A stretch of DNA of 64,000 bases, taken from Bradyrhizobium sp. CIAT3101 (GTDB lineage Bacteria > Pseudomonadota > Alphaproteobacteria > Rhizobiales > Xanthobacteraceae). Position 1 is the first letter of the stretch. Every line of letters starts with the position of its first letter. Positions 52,239 to 61,380 of the stretch are shown in pieces. A program made the translations under genes and the position numbers. The notes under the pieces are model-generated. The model was not told where the DNA came from and ran no database searches. It saw nothing but the letters and a program-made list of their open reading frames with translations. The stretch covers positions 4,919,001-4,983,000 of the forward strand of contig NZ_CP121634.1 of the NCBI RefSeq assembly GCF_029714945.1, given 5' to 3'.

Positions 52239-53370
52239 TCAATCCACGTCCTCGATGTCAGCGCCGGTGGTCCCGAACGCGCGCTGCGCAAGCGTCGCGG
52301 CCATGAAGTCGTCGAGCTCGCCGTTGAGGACGCCCGAGGTGTCGGAGGTCTGCACGCCCGTGCGCAGGTCCTTCACCATCTGATAGGGCTGCAGCACGTA
52401 GGAGCGGATCTGGTGACCCCAGCCGATGTCGGTCTTGGCGGCCTGGTCGGCGGCGGCCTTCTGCTCGCGCTTCTTCAGTTCGATCTCGTAAAGGCGCGCG
52501 CGCAGCATGTCCCAGGCCTGCGCCCGGTTCTTGTGCTGGGAGCGGCCGGCCTGGCAGACCACGGCAACGCCGGTCGGGATGTGCGTCAGGCGCACCGCGG
52601 ATTCGGTCTTGTTGACGTGCTGGCCGCCGGCGCCGCCCGACCGCATCGTGTCGGTGCGGACGTCGGATTCCTTGATGTCGATCTTGATGCTGTCGTCGAT
52701 GACCGGAAACACCTGCACGCTCGAGAACGAGGTGTGCCGGCGCGCGTTGGAATCGAACGGCGAGATGCGGACAAGACGATGCACGCCCGCCTCGGTCTTC
52801 AGCCAGCCATAGGCGTTGTGGCCGGAGACCTGGATGGTCGCCGACTTGATGCCGGCCTCTTCGCCCTCGGACTCTTCGAGGTACTCGACCTTGAAGCCGT
52901 GCGTTTCGGCCCAGCGCGTGTACATGCGCAAGAGCATCTGCGCCCAGTCCTGGCTCTCGGTGCCACCGGCACCGGCATGGACTTCGAGATAGGAATCGAA
53001 GCGGTCGGCTTCGCCCGACAGCAGCGCCTCGAGCTCGCGCCGCGCCACTTCCTTCTTCAGGTTCTTCAGTGCGGCTTCGGCCTCGGCCACGACGCCGGCA
53101 TCGCCCTCGGCCTCGCCGAGCTCGATCATGCCGATGTCGTCTTCGAGCTGCTGCTCGACCTTGCCGATGCCCGAGAGCGAGTCCTCAAGCGAGGTCCGCT
53201 CCTGCATCAGCTTCTGGGCTTTCTGGGGATCGTTCCAGAGGTTGGGATCTTCTGCGAGCTTGTTCAGCTCAGCGAGGCGCGCCGTCGATTTCTCGACGTC
53301 AAAGATGCCTCCTCAGCAGCCCGACTGACTGCTTGATCTCTTCTACCAACCGTTCGATTTCGGCGCGCAT
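52239..53370 (-). CDS. prfB: Peptide chain release factor 2, with programmed +1 frameshift
   Basis: 376 residues when the shift is made. The first 23 codons (53370-53302, [20 protein letters not shown]...) end at an in-frame TGA; slipping +1 at CTT TGA C resumes at 53300 with [19 protein letters not shown] and runs to 52239. RF2 reads UGA and UAA stops. The tripeptide-type specificity segment is in [16 protein letters not shown], and the peptidyl-tRNA hydrolysis GGQ is in [21 protein letters not shown]. Downstream of mrcA by 109 bp on the same strand. Confidence 0.95.
53298..53313 (-). promoter_or_regulatory. prfB recoding site
   Basis: On the minus strand AGGAGG-CAT-CTT-TGA-C. The Shine-Dalgarno-like AGGAGG (53308-53313) stands three bases before the CTT slippery codon (53302-53304), exactly the E. 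coli spacing, and the in-frame UGA is followed by C, the weakest context. Low RF2 favours the shift, so the gene regulates itself. Confidence 0.95.
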
Positions 53371-53479
53371 GTCGTTCTCTGGTCTCGCGGAGCTGGTCCG
53401 CGTTTGATTTGCAACGGGGATGTAACGGCGGCGGCGCCAAAGCGCAACCGCCCGCCTCGCCCGGATCAGGCGTTAACGG

Positions 53480-55987
53480 CTACCACAGCCCACCGGTGCC
53501 CGGCCGGATCAGGAAGCCGGAATCCGGCTGCTGCTGCGACGACGGCATGCCGCCGCGCCCGTCTGCGTCGGCGACCCCGATGACCGAGTAATTGTCCGGC
53601 GGCGCCGTGCCCGGCTTGAAGGCTTCGAGGATGGTTCCGCCGGTTTCGCCGGGGCCGGCGCGCATGCCGGTCTTGGAGACGACGCGGATCAGCTTGATGC
53701 CGGCCGGCACCTTGAACGGAACCGCGGGCTTGTCGGCGAGCGCAAGCTTGAGGAAATCGCGCGCGATCGGAGCCGCCAGATGGCCGCCGGTCGCAGCGTT
53801 GCCTTTGCCGAGCGGACGCGGCTTGTCATAGCCCATGTAGATCGCCACCGCGACGTCAGGCGAGAAGCCGACGAACCAGGCGTCCTTGGCCTCGTTGGTG
53901 GTACCGGTCTTGCCGGCGATCGGCTTGCCGACTTCCTTCACGACGGTCGCCGTACCGGCCTGGACCACGCCTTCCATCAGCTCGGTGATCTGATAGGCGG
54001 TCATCGAATCCAGCACCTGCTCGCGGCGGTCGATCAGCTGCGGCTCGTTCTGGTTCTTCCAGCCGCCGGGCGCGTCGCAGCCGCGGCATTCGCGCTGGTC
54101 GTGCTTGAAGATGGTGTGGCCGTAGCGATCCTGGATACGATCGATCAAGGTCGGCTTCACGCGGCGGCCGCCATTGGCGAGCATCGAGTAGGCCGTGACC
54201 ATGCGCATCGCCGTGGTCTCGCCGGCGCCGAGCGCGTAGGAGAGATAATTCGGCAGCTCGTCATAGACGCCGAACCGGCGGGCATATTCGCCGATCAGGG
54301 GCATGCCGATGTCCTGCGCGAGGCGCACCGTCACCGTGTTGAGCGATTGCCGCAGCGCGTTCCGCAGCGTCACCGGCCCCTGATATTTGTTCGACGAGAA
54401 GTTTTCGGGCCGCCACACACCGGCGCCCTGGCCCTGGTCGATTTCGATCGGCGCGTCGAGCACGACGGTCGACGGCGTGTAGCCGTTGTCGAGCGCGGCC
54501 GAATAGACGATCGGCTTGAACGACGAACCCGGCTGCCGGTAGGCCTGCGTGGCACGGTTGAACTGGCTCTGGTCAAACGAGAAGCCGCCGACCATCGCGA
54601 GCACGCGGCCGGTCCAGGGGTCCATCACCACCATCGCGCCCGACACTTCGGGGATCTGGCGCAGACGGTATTGCCCTTCGACGGGTTGGCCTTCCTTGCT
54701 GTAGAGCGGGTCGGCATAGATGACGTCACCGGGCTGCAGCACCTGCGCCACCGACGTCGCCGCCCTGCCCTTCGCAGCTCCTGAGGCCGCCTTCGCCCAT
54801 TTGACGCCGTCGAGCGTGACCAGGCCGGTCTCGCGCTGCTTGCTGACGGCGCCGCCGAGCTCGCGGTTGGGCTGGAAACCGATCCGCGCCGACTGGTCGC
54901 TGGTCTCCAGCACCACCGCCATGCGCCACGGCGAGATGTCGGAGAGCGACTTGATCTCGGCGAGCTTCACGCCCCAGTCGCCCGAAATATCGAGCTTGCT
55001 GATGGCGCCGCGATAGCCCTGCTGCTCGTCATAGTTCACGAGGCCGGCGACCATGGTTTTGCGCGCCATGACCTGGATCTTCGGATCGAGCGTGGTGCGG
55101 ACCGACAGGCCGCCCTCATACAACTTCTTCTCGCCGTAGCGCTCGAAGATGTCGCGGCGGACTTCCTCGGCGAAATACTCGCCGGCGAAGGTGTGGGCAC
55201 CGTTGGAGCGGTTGGTGACGGCCAGCGGCTCCTTGCGCGCCTTCTCGGCGTCGGCCTGTTTGATCCAGCCGTTCTCCTGGAGGCGGTCGATCACATAGTT
55301 GCGGCGCTCGATGGCGCGATCGCGGTTACGCACCGGATGCAGCGTCGCCGGCATCTTCGGCAGCGCGGCGAGGTAGGAGGCTTCCGCCACGGTGAGCTCG
55401 TTCACCGACTTGTCGAAATAGACCAGCGAAGCGGCGGCAATGCCGTAGGCGCCGAGACCGAGATAGATTTCGTTCAGATACAGCTCGAGGATCTTGTCCT
55501 TCGAATAGGTCTTCTCGATGCGCATCGCGAGCAAGGCTTCCTTGATCTTGCGCGAGAACGAGACCTCGTTGGTGAGAAGGAAGTTCTTGGCGACCTGCTG
55601 GGTGATCGTGGACGCACCCTGCGGACGGCGGTTGGAGCCGAAGTTCTGGAGATAGAGCACGCCAGCGCGCGCCATGCCGGTGTAGTCGATGCCGCCATGC
55701 TCGTAGAAATTCTTGTCTTCGGCGGCGAGGAACGCGTTGATCACAAGCTTCGGCACCGCCTGGATCGGCAGATAAAGCCGCCGCTCCTTGGCGTATTCGC
55801 CGAGCAGCGAACCGTCGACCGCGTGCACGCGGGTCATCACCGGCGGCTCGTAATCCTGAAGCTGAGAGTAGTCGGGCAAGTCCTTGGAGAAATGCCAGAT
55901 CAGGCCTGCCACGGCACCGACGCCAACAAGGAACATCACCGTTCCCGCGGCGAACAGGAAGCCCATGAACCGCACAAGCAAGCGCAT
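53480..55987 (-). CDS. mrcA: Penicillin-binding protein 1A (bifunctional transglycosylase/transpeptidase)
   Basis: 835 residues. Builds and cross-links peptidoglycan in the periplasm. Membrane anchor about 5-30. Glycosyltransferase domain with AAEDKNFYEHGGIDYTGMARA (catalytic Glu), GASTITQQVAKNFLL and KIKEALLAMRIEKTYSKDKILELYLNEIYLG. An OB-like insertion follows. Transpeptidase motifs: nucleophile RQPGSSFKPIVYSAAL, SLN in ALRQSLNTVTVRLA, and GKTGTTNEAKDAWFVG. Gly/Gln-rich C-terminus. Lies between amiC and prfB, the order usual in Rhizobiales. Confidence 0.96.
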   Translation of the reverse strand: MRLLVRFMGFLFAAGTVMFLVGVGAVAGLIWHFSKDLPDYSQLQDYEPPVMTRVHAVDGSLLGEYAKERRLYLPIQAVPKLVINAFLAAEDKNFYEHGGIDYTGMARAGVLYLQNFGSNRRPQGASTITQQVAKNFLLTNEVSFSRKIKEALLAMRIEKTYSKDKILELYLNEIYLGLGAYGIAAASLVYFDKSVNELTVAEASYLAALPKMPATLHPVRNRDRAIERRNYVIDRLQENGWIKQADAEKARKEPLAVTNRSNGAHTFAGEYFAEEVRRDIFERYGEKKLYEGGLSVRTTLDPKIQVMARKTMVAGLVNYDEQQGYRGAISKLDISGDWGVKLAEIKSLSDISPWRMAVVLETSDQSARIGFQPNRELGGAVSKQRETGLVTLDGVKWAKAASGAAKGRAATSVAQVLQPGDVIYADPLYSKEGQPVEGQYRLRQIPEVSGAMVVMDPWTGRVLAMVGGFSFDQSQFNRATQAYRQPGSSFKPIVYSAALDNGYTPSTVVLDAPIEIDQGQGAGVWRPENFSSNKYQGPVTLRNALRQSLNTVTVRLAQDIGMPLIGEYARRFGVYDELPNYLSYALGAGETTAMRMVTAYSMLANGGRRVKPTLIDRIQDRYGHTIFKHDQRECRGCDAPGGWKNQNEPQLIDRREQVLDSMTAYQITELMEGVVQAGTATVVKEVGKPIAGKTGTTNEAKDAWFVGFSPDVAVAIYMGYDKPRPLGKGNAATGGHLAAPIARDFLKLALADKPAVPFKVPAGIKLIRVVSKTGMRAGPGETGGTILEAFKPGTAPPDNYSVIGVADADGRGGMPSSQQQPDSGFLIRPGTGGLW

Positions 55988-56219
55988 TATGTGTTTATCC
56001 GTTCAATCTCGGGATCAGCCCAAGGCGCCCAAATAAGGCGCCCCAAACGGACGCCATCCTCACGTCGCGAATTCACCGGCCTATTCAATACCATCGATGC
56101 CGGACCGAAAGACGCTTGCCGAACGGGATTCTGATCGATTCCGGAACCCCCTGCATCGTTTTTATAAAGCGTCCGCTGTGGCCAAACTAGGGCTTAACGT
56201 CGGAACCGGCATTCCCTGA

Positions 56220-57509
56220 TTAATTGCTGGCCCCCGCCGTCGCCATCCGCTTGGCCAGGAACGTGTCGATCGCCTGGGCCATCGAGCCGACAGCCTTGGA
56301 CCGCCAGCCCTCGGACACGAGGTGCTCGAGGTCGCCCTTGTTGGAGACGTAGCCGATCTCGACCAGCACCGAGGGCACGTCGGGAGCTTTCAGCACCCTG
56401 AAGCCGGCCGACTTCAGGGGATGCTTGTGCATCCGCACGGTCGACTTCATTTCGCCCATCAGCAAATGGGCAAAACGGTTTGAAAAGGTGCGGGTTTCCC
56501 GCTGGGTCAGGTCGATCAGGATGTCGGCGACATCGGTCGGCTCTTCCGCGAGATTGAAGCCGGCGATCGCGTCCGCACGGTTTTCGGCGTCCGCCAGCCG
56601 CTGAGCCTCGGCGTCGGAGGCCTTGTCCGAGAGCGTGTAGATCGTGGCGCCCTGCGCATCGCCCTCGGCCTTCGGCAGCGCGTCGGCGTGGATCGAGACG
56701 AACAGCGCGGCATTCAGGTTGCGGGCGATTTTGGACCGGTCATTGAGCGGAATGAAGGTGTCGTCGTCCCGCGTCATGACCACACGGTATTTGCCTGCTT
56801 TTTCCAGCCGATCGCGCAGCGCCAGGCCAAAGGCGAGCACGAGGTTCTTCTCGCTCTCACCGCTCGACTGGGTGCCGTTGTCGATACCGCCGTGGCCGGG
56901 ATCGATCACGACGACCGGCCGGCCGTCGGAGGGCTTTTGCGGCGCCGCGTCGGGCGCGGCAGGAACCGTTGCCGGCGGCGCGGTGGCGATAGTCGGTCGC
57001 AGCTCGGGGCGATTCTCCGGGGCGGGCGTCTGCACGAAAGCCGCGCGGTCGACCTCCTCCAGCTCGAGCACCAGCCGGGCCGGCTGGCCGTTGGCCGCCT
57101 CGAGCACGTAGGAATTGGTGATCTTGGCGGGCCCGGTCAGGTCGAACACGATTCGGGAGCCGCCGGGCATCACGAGCCCGTAGCGGAAGGCCTTGACCAG
57201 CCCTCGCCCGGCCCCCGAGCCCGGAGCCAGCTGAAAATTCACCTGGGGAACGTCGACCACGACGCGGTAAGGGTCGGCGAGCGTCGTGACGCGGAAGCTG
57301 ACGGTCTGGTCGAGGTCGAGAATGAAGCGGGTCTGCTTGCCGTCGCCGGCCAGGCGTGCAGCCGTGGCAATCGGAAAATTCGCCGTCGCAACAGCGGGTT
57401 GCGATGGGCTCTCGGCCGCGCTCAACCGCGAGGAATCGGCGCATGGCAATGCTGCGGCGCACAGCAGCGCGAAACCCAGCAAAACCCGTTGATTTGTGCG
57501 GCTCGCCAC
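56220..57509 (-). CDS. amiC: N-acetylmuramoyl-L-alanine amidase with AMIN domain
   Basis: 429 residues. Splits stem peptides from glycan strands at cell separation. Signal peptide to about residue 30; AMIN domain about 45-165 (TRFILDLDQTVSFRVTTLADPYRVVVDVPQV), which targets septal peptidoglycan; Pro/Ala linker; Amidase_3 domain 195-425 with zinc ligands in VIDPGHGGIDNGT, SGESEKNLVLAFG and FVSIHADAL, and the catalytic Glu in VLVEIGYVSN. Divergent from rne; 232 bp upstream of mrcA. Confidence 0.94.
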   Translation of the reverse strand: MASRTNQRVLLGFALLCAAALPCADSSRLSAAESPSQPAVATANFPIATAARLAGDGKQTRFILDLDQTVSFRVTTLADPYRVVVDVPQVNFQLAPGSGAGRGLVKAFRYGLVMPGGSRIVFDLTGPAKITNSYVLEAANGQPARLVLELEEVDRAAFVQTPAPENRPELRPTIATAPPATVPAAPDAAPQKPSDGRPVVVIDPGHGGIDNGTQSSGESEKNLVLAFGLALRDRLEKAGKYRVVMTRDDDTFIPLNDRSKIARNLNAALFVSIHADALPKAEGDAQGATIYTLSDKASDAEAQRLADAENRADAIAGFNLAEEPTDVADILIDLTQRETRTFSNRFAHLLMGEMKSTVRMHKHPLKSAGFRVLKAPDVPSVLVEIGYVSNKGDLEHLVSEGWRSKAVGSMAQAIDTFLAKRMATAGASN

Positions 57510-57621
57510 CGAATCCGTGCCTCCGAGCAGCCCTCTTTAACGCAATAGAACCACAGGGTTAATCGATCCTTAATGACGAAAACGCGAAACTCTTCGACTG
57601 TGACCGGCGTGCGACGCTCCC

Positions 57622-57650
57622 TTGCACGGATGACCCATTCCTCGTATGTA
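57622..57650 (+). promoter_or_regulatory. rne promoter
   Basis: TTGCAC (57622-57627), 17-bp spacer, TATGTA (57645-57650). Predicted start near 57657, giving a leader of about 558 nt. Confidence 0.6.
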
Positions 57651-57710
57651 CGGATTGCTGACGGCCAATAATTTCCGGTTGTGTCGCATTCAGCCTCCCG
57701 GTGCAGCGCC

Positions 57711-57744
57711 GGAACTCCCAAGGTTTGGGAATTCCAGTGTTTTT
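57711..57744 (+). terminator. Hairpin plus T-run in the rne leader, candidate attenuator
   Basis: GGAA-C-TCCCAA-GGT-TTGGGA-A-TTCC (57711-57734), ten base pairs with one mismatch, followed by TTTTT at 57740-57744. Located about 55-88 nt into the predicted transcript, so it could give a short RNA of about 88 nt or attenuate rne. Confidence 0.45.
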
Positions 57745-58214
57745 CTGTTCTCCTCTAAGACCAGCGCGGTGCGCGGCAGCGAGGTGGAACAGGGCAAGCC
57801 CCGGCGGCGGACGGTTTCCGGTTACCACACTGTTTCCGGGACAGTTTTGACAGCGACGCGGCCAGTTACCCGGTCCCTTAATCCCAAGGGGGCGGTTCGT
57901 GATCCCAGGGCGAGCGCGCACGCGCCATGCCTGGCCAGCAGCAACTGATTAGGGGCGGCCCCGCCGCCCAATGTTTCATACGGGCCGACGCTTGATGCGC
58001 CAGACTGTGCCGACGAATTCTGAAGGACCTTTCGCGACGCTGCGGAGTGACACTCCCGCGCGCCGCTTCGGCCCTGAAGCTTCCGATTCGGCGAGGCGCG
58101 AGAGACGGCGTTTCGGCCTTCCCCTCACCCCCGAATCAGGTGGACCGTCGCGTCACCCGGCAGCGCTCTTCGCGCCCACGGTCGATCGCGCCCGCCGCCG
58201 CCAAGAGTTAAGAC

Positions 58215-61200
58215 ATGCCCAACAAGATGTTGATCGATGCCACCCACCCGGAAGAGACCCGGGTCGTCGTGGTCCGCGGCAATCGCGTCGAAGAGTTTGA
58301 CTTCGAGACCGCGCAACGCAAGCAACTGCGCGGGAATATCTACCTCGCCAAGGTCACAAGGGTCGAACCCTCGCTCCAGGCCGCTTTCGTTGAATATGGC
58401 GGCAACCGCCACGGCTTCCTTGCCTTCAGCGAAATCCATCCCGACTATTACCAGATCCCGGTCGCCGACCGGCAGGCGCTGATCGAGGCCGAAGAGCAGG
58501 CCCATCGCGAAGCCGAGGAAGAGAGCGAGAACCGTTCCCACGGCCGCCGCCGCTCGCGCCACCGCAACGCCCGCCGCCGCGGTCATGGCGAGCGCGTCCG
58601 CAGCGACATCGTCGAGGTTCTCGACGCCGGCGCCGATCCCGCGGCCCAGCCGGTCGAGGGCCAGGCCCTGCACGCCGAGGGCGCGCCGCATGAGGGCGAG
58701 CACCTGCACGCCGATGCCGAGCATCACGGCGAGCACGAAGGTCACGACCACGATCATCATGACCATGATCACGACGATCACGGGCATGACGATCATGAGC
58801 ACGATGATCATCATCACGCCCATGATGACGAGCACCACGCTCACGATCATGACGACCATGGTCATGACCACGCGCACGATCATCACGACCATGATCATGC
58901 CGACGAGACGCCCGCGCCTGTCGCAGCGGTCGGCGCCGAGCCCGTGGTTGCGGCCGAGACCGTCGCCGAGCCGCAGGAGGCCGCCGCCTCCGAAACGCAT
59001 GCCGAGGCTCTCGCCGAAGCCGTGATCTCCGTCACCGAGCCCGCCGATGCCGTCTACGCCGCCGGCGAGCCCACCGAAGCTCCGCATCAGGACGCGGAAG
59101 CCAGGGCCGACGAAGACGACGAGGACGATGAAGACGGCGAGGAAGCCGAAGAGGAGCACGTCGAATCCGTCGGCGGTGACGACGTTCTCGAGGAGGTGCC
59201 GGAGCGCACCTTCCGTCCGCGCCGCCAGTACAAGATCCAGGAAGTCATCAAGCGCCGCCAGGTGATGCTGGTGCAGGTGGTCAAGGAAGAGCGCGGCAAC
59301 AAGGGCGCGGCGCTGACGACCTACCTGTCGCTCGCCGGCCGCTATGCCGTTCTGATGCCGAACACCGCCCGTGGCGGCGGCATCAGCCGCAAGATCACCA
59401 GCGCCCAGGACCGTTCCCGCCTGAAGGAAGTGGTGCAGGATCTCGACGTGCCCGAGGGCATGGGCATCATCCTGCGCACCGCGGGTGCCGCCCGCACCAA
59501 GCCCGAGATCAAGCGCGACTTCGAGTACCTGATCCGGATGTGGGAGACGGTGCGCGACCTGACGCTGAAGTCGCAGGCCCCGACGCTGGTCTACGAGGAA
59601 GGCTCGCTGATCAAGCGCTCGCTGCGCGACCTCTACAACAAGGAGATCGACGAGATCTCGGTCGCCGGTGACTCCGGCTACCGCGAAGCCCGCGACTTCA
59701 TGAAGATGCTGATGCCCGCCAATGTCAGCGCGGTCAGGCAGTATCGCGACGGCCAGCCGTTGTTCTCGCGCATGGGCGTCGAGAGCCAGCTGGATGCGAT
59801 GTTCTCGCCGACCGTGCAATTGCGCTCCGGCGGTTACATCGTGATCAACCAGACCGAGGCGCTGGTCTCGATCGACGTCAACTCCGGACGATCGACGCGC
59901 GAGCATCATATCGAGGACACCGCGCTCAAGACCAATCTGGAAGCGGCCGAAGAGGTCGCCCGCCAGCTCCGCCTGCGCGACCTCGCCGGCCTGATCGTCA
60001 TCGACTTCATCGACATGGACGAGAAGCGCAACAACCGTGCGGTCGAGCGCAAGCTGTCCGACTGCCTGCGACAGGATCGCGCGCGCATCCAGGTCGGACG
60101 CATCTCGCATTTCGGCCTGCTCGAGATGTCGCGCCAGCGCATCCGCGCCAGCGTGCTTGAATCCTCGACCGATCCCTGCCCGCATTGCGGCGGCACCGGC
60201 CATGTCCGCTCGGTGTCCTCGGTGGCGCTGCAGCTGCTGCGCGGCCTCGAAGAGATCCTGATGAAGGGCGCGACCCACAACCTCGTGGTCCGCACCCGCA
60301 CCGACGTCGCGCTCTATGTGCTGAACCACAAGCGCGGTCATCTGCGCGATCTCGAAAACGGCTTCAAGGTCTCGCTGTCTGTTATCGCCGACCCCAGCGT
60401 CTCGGGACCGCAAGCCTATGTCATCGACCGCGGCGAGCAGGTGCATACGCTCGAAGCCGCCAAGGCGCTGCTCGCTGCGCAGGCGGCCGCAAGCCCGCCG
60501 CCGTTGGTCGAAGAGGCCTTTGACGACGAGGAATTCGACGCGGAGCTGGAATCCGAGGTCGAGAGCGAGGAAACCGAAGGTCTCTCCGAAGAGCAGGCCA
60601 CAGGCGATGCCACGCCTGAGCAGGACGGCCAGCGCCGCAAGCGTCGCCGCCGTCGGCGTGGCCGCGGCGGTCAGCGCGACGGTGAGGCACGCGAGGATGG
60701 TGCTCCCGCTTCTCCCGAGGGGGCCGTAGCGGCCGGCGAAGGCGAAGAGGATGCCGACACCGAGCAGGACGGCGAGGAAGGCGAGGAGCAGGCCGCCCGT
60801 GGCGAGCAGCAGGGCAGCGGCGAGCGCCGGCGCCGGCGTGGTCGCAGGGGCGGACGTCGTCGGCGCGGTAACGGCGAGGAAGGTCTCGCCGGCTCCATCG
60901 GCGACGAGCTCGGCGGCAATCCGCCGTCGGAAGCGACCGACGCGGTCGCCGATTTCGACAGCTCCGGCAGCGAGACAGCTCCGTCGATTACGCATTCGGA
61001 GCACATCGCGCCGGTTGAGACGTCTCAGCCCGAGTTTCAGTTGCAGGCCCCGGTTGAAACACCGGTGCAGCACGAACCTCCTGCCGCCGTTGTGGAGGAA
61101 GAGCCCGCAGTCGACGACAAGGCCGCACGACGCCGCTCCACCGTTCGCGAGAAGGTGAGCTTCCTGTCGAGCAGCCCGAGCGAGCCCGCGACCCCGGTTG

Positions 61201-61310
61201 CGGCCGCGCCGGAGCCGGTGGCTCCGCCTGCGCCCGAACCGGCAAGCGAGACGCCGGCGGCGCCGCGTCGCGCCGGCTGGTGGTCGCGCCGTTTCGGCGG
61301 CGGCGAATAG
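58215..61310 (+). CDS. rne: Ribonuclease E with His/Asp-rich insertion
   Basis: 1031 residues. Endonuclease core of the RNA degradosome. N-terminus MPNKMLIDATHPEETRVVVV and first S1 half (to about 90) are normal; an insert of about 245 residues (90-335) splits the S1 domain: basic at 107-128, His/Asp-rich at 159-230 (31 His in 161-230), then acidic 296-316. The catalytic half follows: SIDVNSGRST, IVIDFIDMDEKRNNR (catalytic Asp pair) and the zinc-link cysteines in CPHCGGTGHVRS. C-terminal scaffold from about 760 is Arg- and Glu-rich (RRKRRRRRRGRGG), ending in the helical-tip RRAGWWSRRFGG typical of alphaproteobacterial RNase E. Confidence 0.96.
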   Translation: MPNKMLIDATHPEETRVVVVRGNRVEEFDFETAQRKQLRGNIYLAKVTRVEPSLQAAFVEYGGNRHGFLAFSEIHPDYYQIPVADRQALIEAEEQAHREAEEESENRSHGRRRSRHRNARRRGHGERVRSDIVEVLDAGADPAAQPVEGQALHAEGAPHEGEHLHADAEHHGEHEGHDHDHHDHDHDDHGHDDHEHDDHHHAHDDEHHAHDHDDHGHDHAHDHHDHDHADETPAPVAAVGAEPVVAAETVAEPQEAAASETHAEALAEAVISVTEPADAVYAAGEPTEAPHQDAEARADEDDEDDEDGEEAEEEHVESVGGDDVLEEVPERTFRPRRQYKIQEVIKRRQVMLVQVVKEERGNKGAALTTYLSLAGRYAVLMPNTARGGGISRKITSAQDRSRLKEVVQDLDVPEGMGIILRTAGAARTKPEIKRDFEYLIRMWETVRDLTLKSQAPTLVYEEGSLIKRSLRDLYNKEIDEISVAGDSGYREARDFMKMLMPANVSAVRQYRDGQPLFSRMGVESQLDAMFSPTVQLRSGGYIVINQTEALVSIDVNSGRSTREHHIEDTALKTNLEAAEEVARQLRLRDLAGLIVIDFIDMDEKRNNRAVERKLSDCLRQDRARIQVGRISHFGLLEMSRQRIRASVLESSTDPCPHCGGTGHVRSVSSVALQLLRGLEEILMKGATHNLVVRTRTDVALYVLNHKRGHLRDLENGFKVSLSVIADPSVSGPQAYVIDRGEQVHTLEAAKALLAAQAAASPPPLVEEAFDDEEFDAELESEVESEETEGLSEEQATGDATPEQDGQRRKRRRRRRGRGGQRDGEAREDGAPASPEGAVAAGEGEEDADTEQDGEEGEEQAARGEQQGSGERRRRRGRRGGRRRRGNGEEGLAGSIGDELGGNPPSEATDAVADFDSSGSETAPSITHSEHIAPVETSQPEFQLQAPVETPVQHEPPAAVVEEEPAVDDKAARRRSTVREKVSFLSSSPSEPATPVAAAPEPVAPPAPEPASETPAAPRRAGWWSRRFGGGE
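58689..58904 (+). repeat. CAY-GAY coding repeat, His/Asp-rich segment of RNase E
   Basis: Imprecise tandem repeat of CATGAC/CACGAT-type hexamers encoding runs such as HDHDHHDHDHDD (residues about 159-230). The unit sequence suggests growth by replication slippage; local composition drops in GC against the rest of the gene. Confidence 0.8.
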
Positions 61311-61325
61311 AGCGAAACACCCGAA

Positions 61326-61357
61326 TAAAAAAACGCCCGGCCTGGCCGGGCGTTTTT
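61326..61357. terminator. Bidirectional intrinsic terminator after rne
   Basis: AAAAAAA then CGCCCGGCC-T-GGCCGGGCG then TTTTT. The A-run upstream gives a T-run for the minus strand, so it ends both rne and the convergent XRE-cupin gene. Confidence 0.9.
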
Positions 61358-61380
61358 CATTTTATGCCTGGGGCTGACGA

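Larger units (their letters stand above)
57510..58214. other. 705-bp amiC-rne intergenic region, mostly rne leader
   Basis: No protein gene supported: open frames here lack ribosome sites and family resemblance. It holds a strong plus-strand promoter at 57622-57650 and a hairpin with T-run at 57711-57744; the remaining 470 nt to the rne ATG are untranslated leader by this reading. E. coli rne autoregulates through its leader; whether this one does is untested. Confidence 0.65.

Noticed and set aside
57559..57921. 120-codon minus-strand frame in the rne leader
   Set aside because: No ribosome site and overlaps the predicted rne promoter and hairpin; no recognisable domain.
58689..58904. Repeat array considered as a CRISPR or minisatellite with its own function
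   Set aside because: Units are coding hexamers without spacers and stay in frame with rne throughout.
58125..61073. 982-codon open frame on the minus strand across rne
   Set aside because: Antisense to RNase E, whose motifs are unmistakable. The frame is open because of high GC at third positions and the His-rich repeat.
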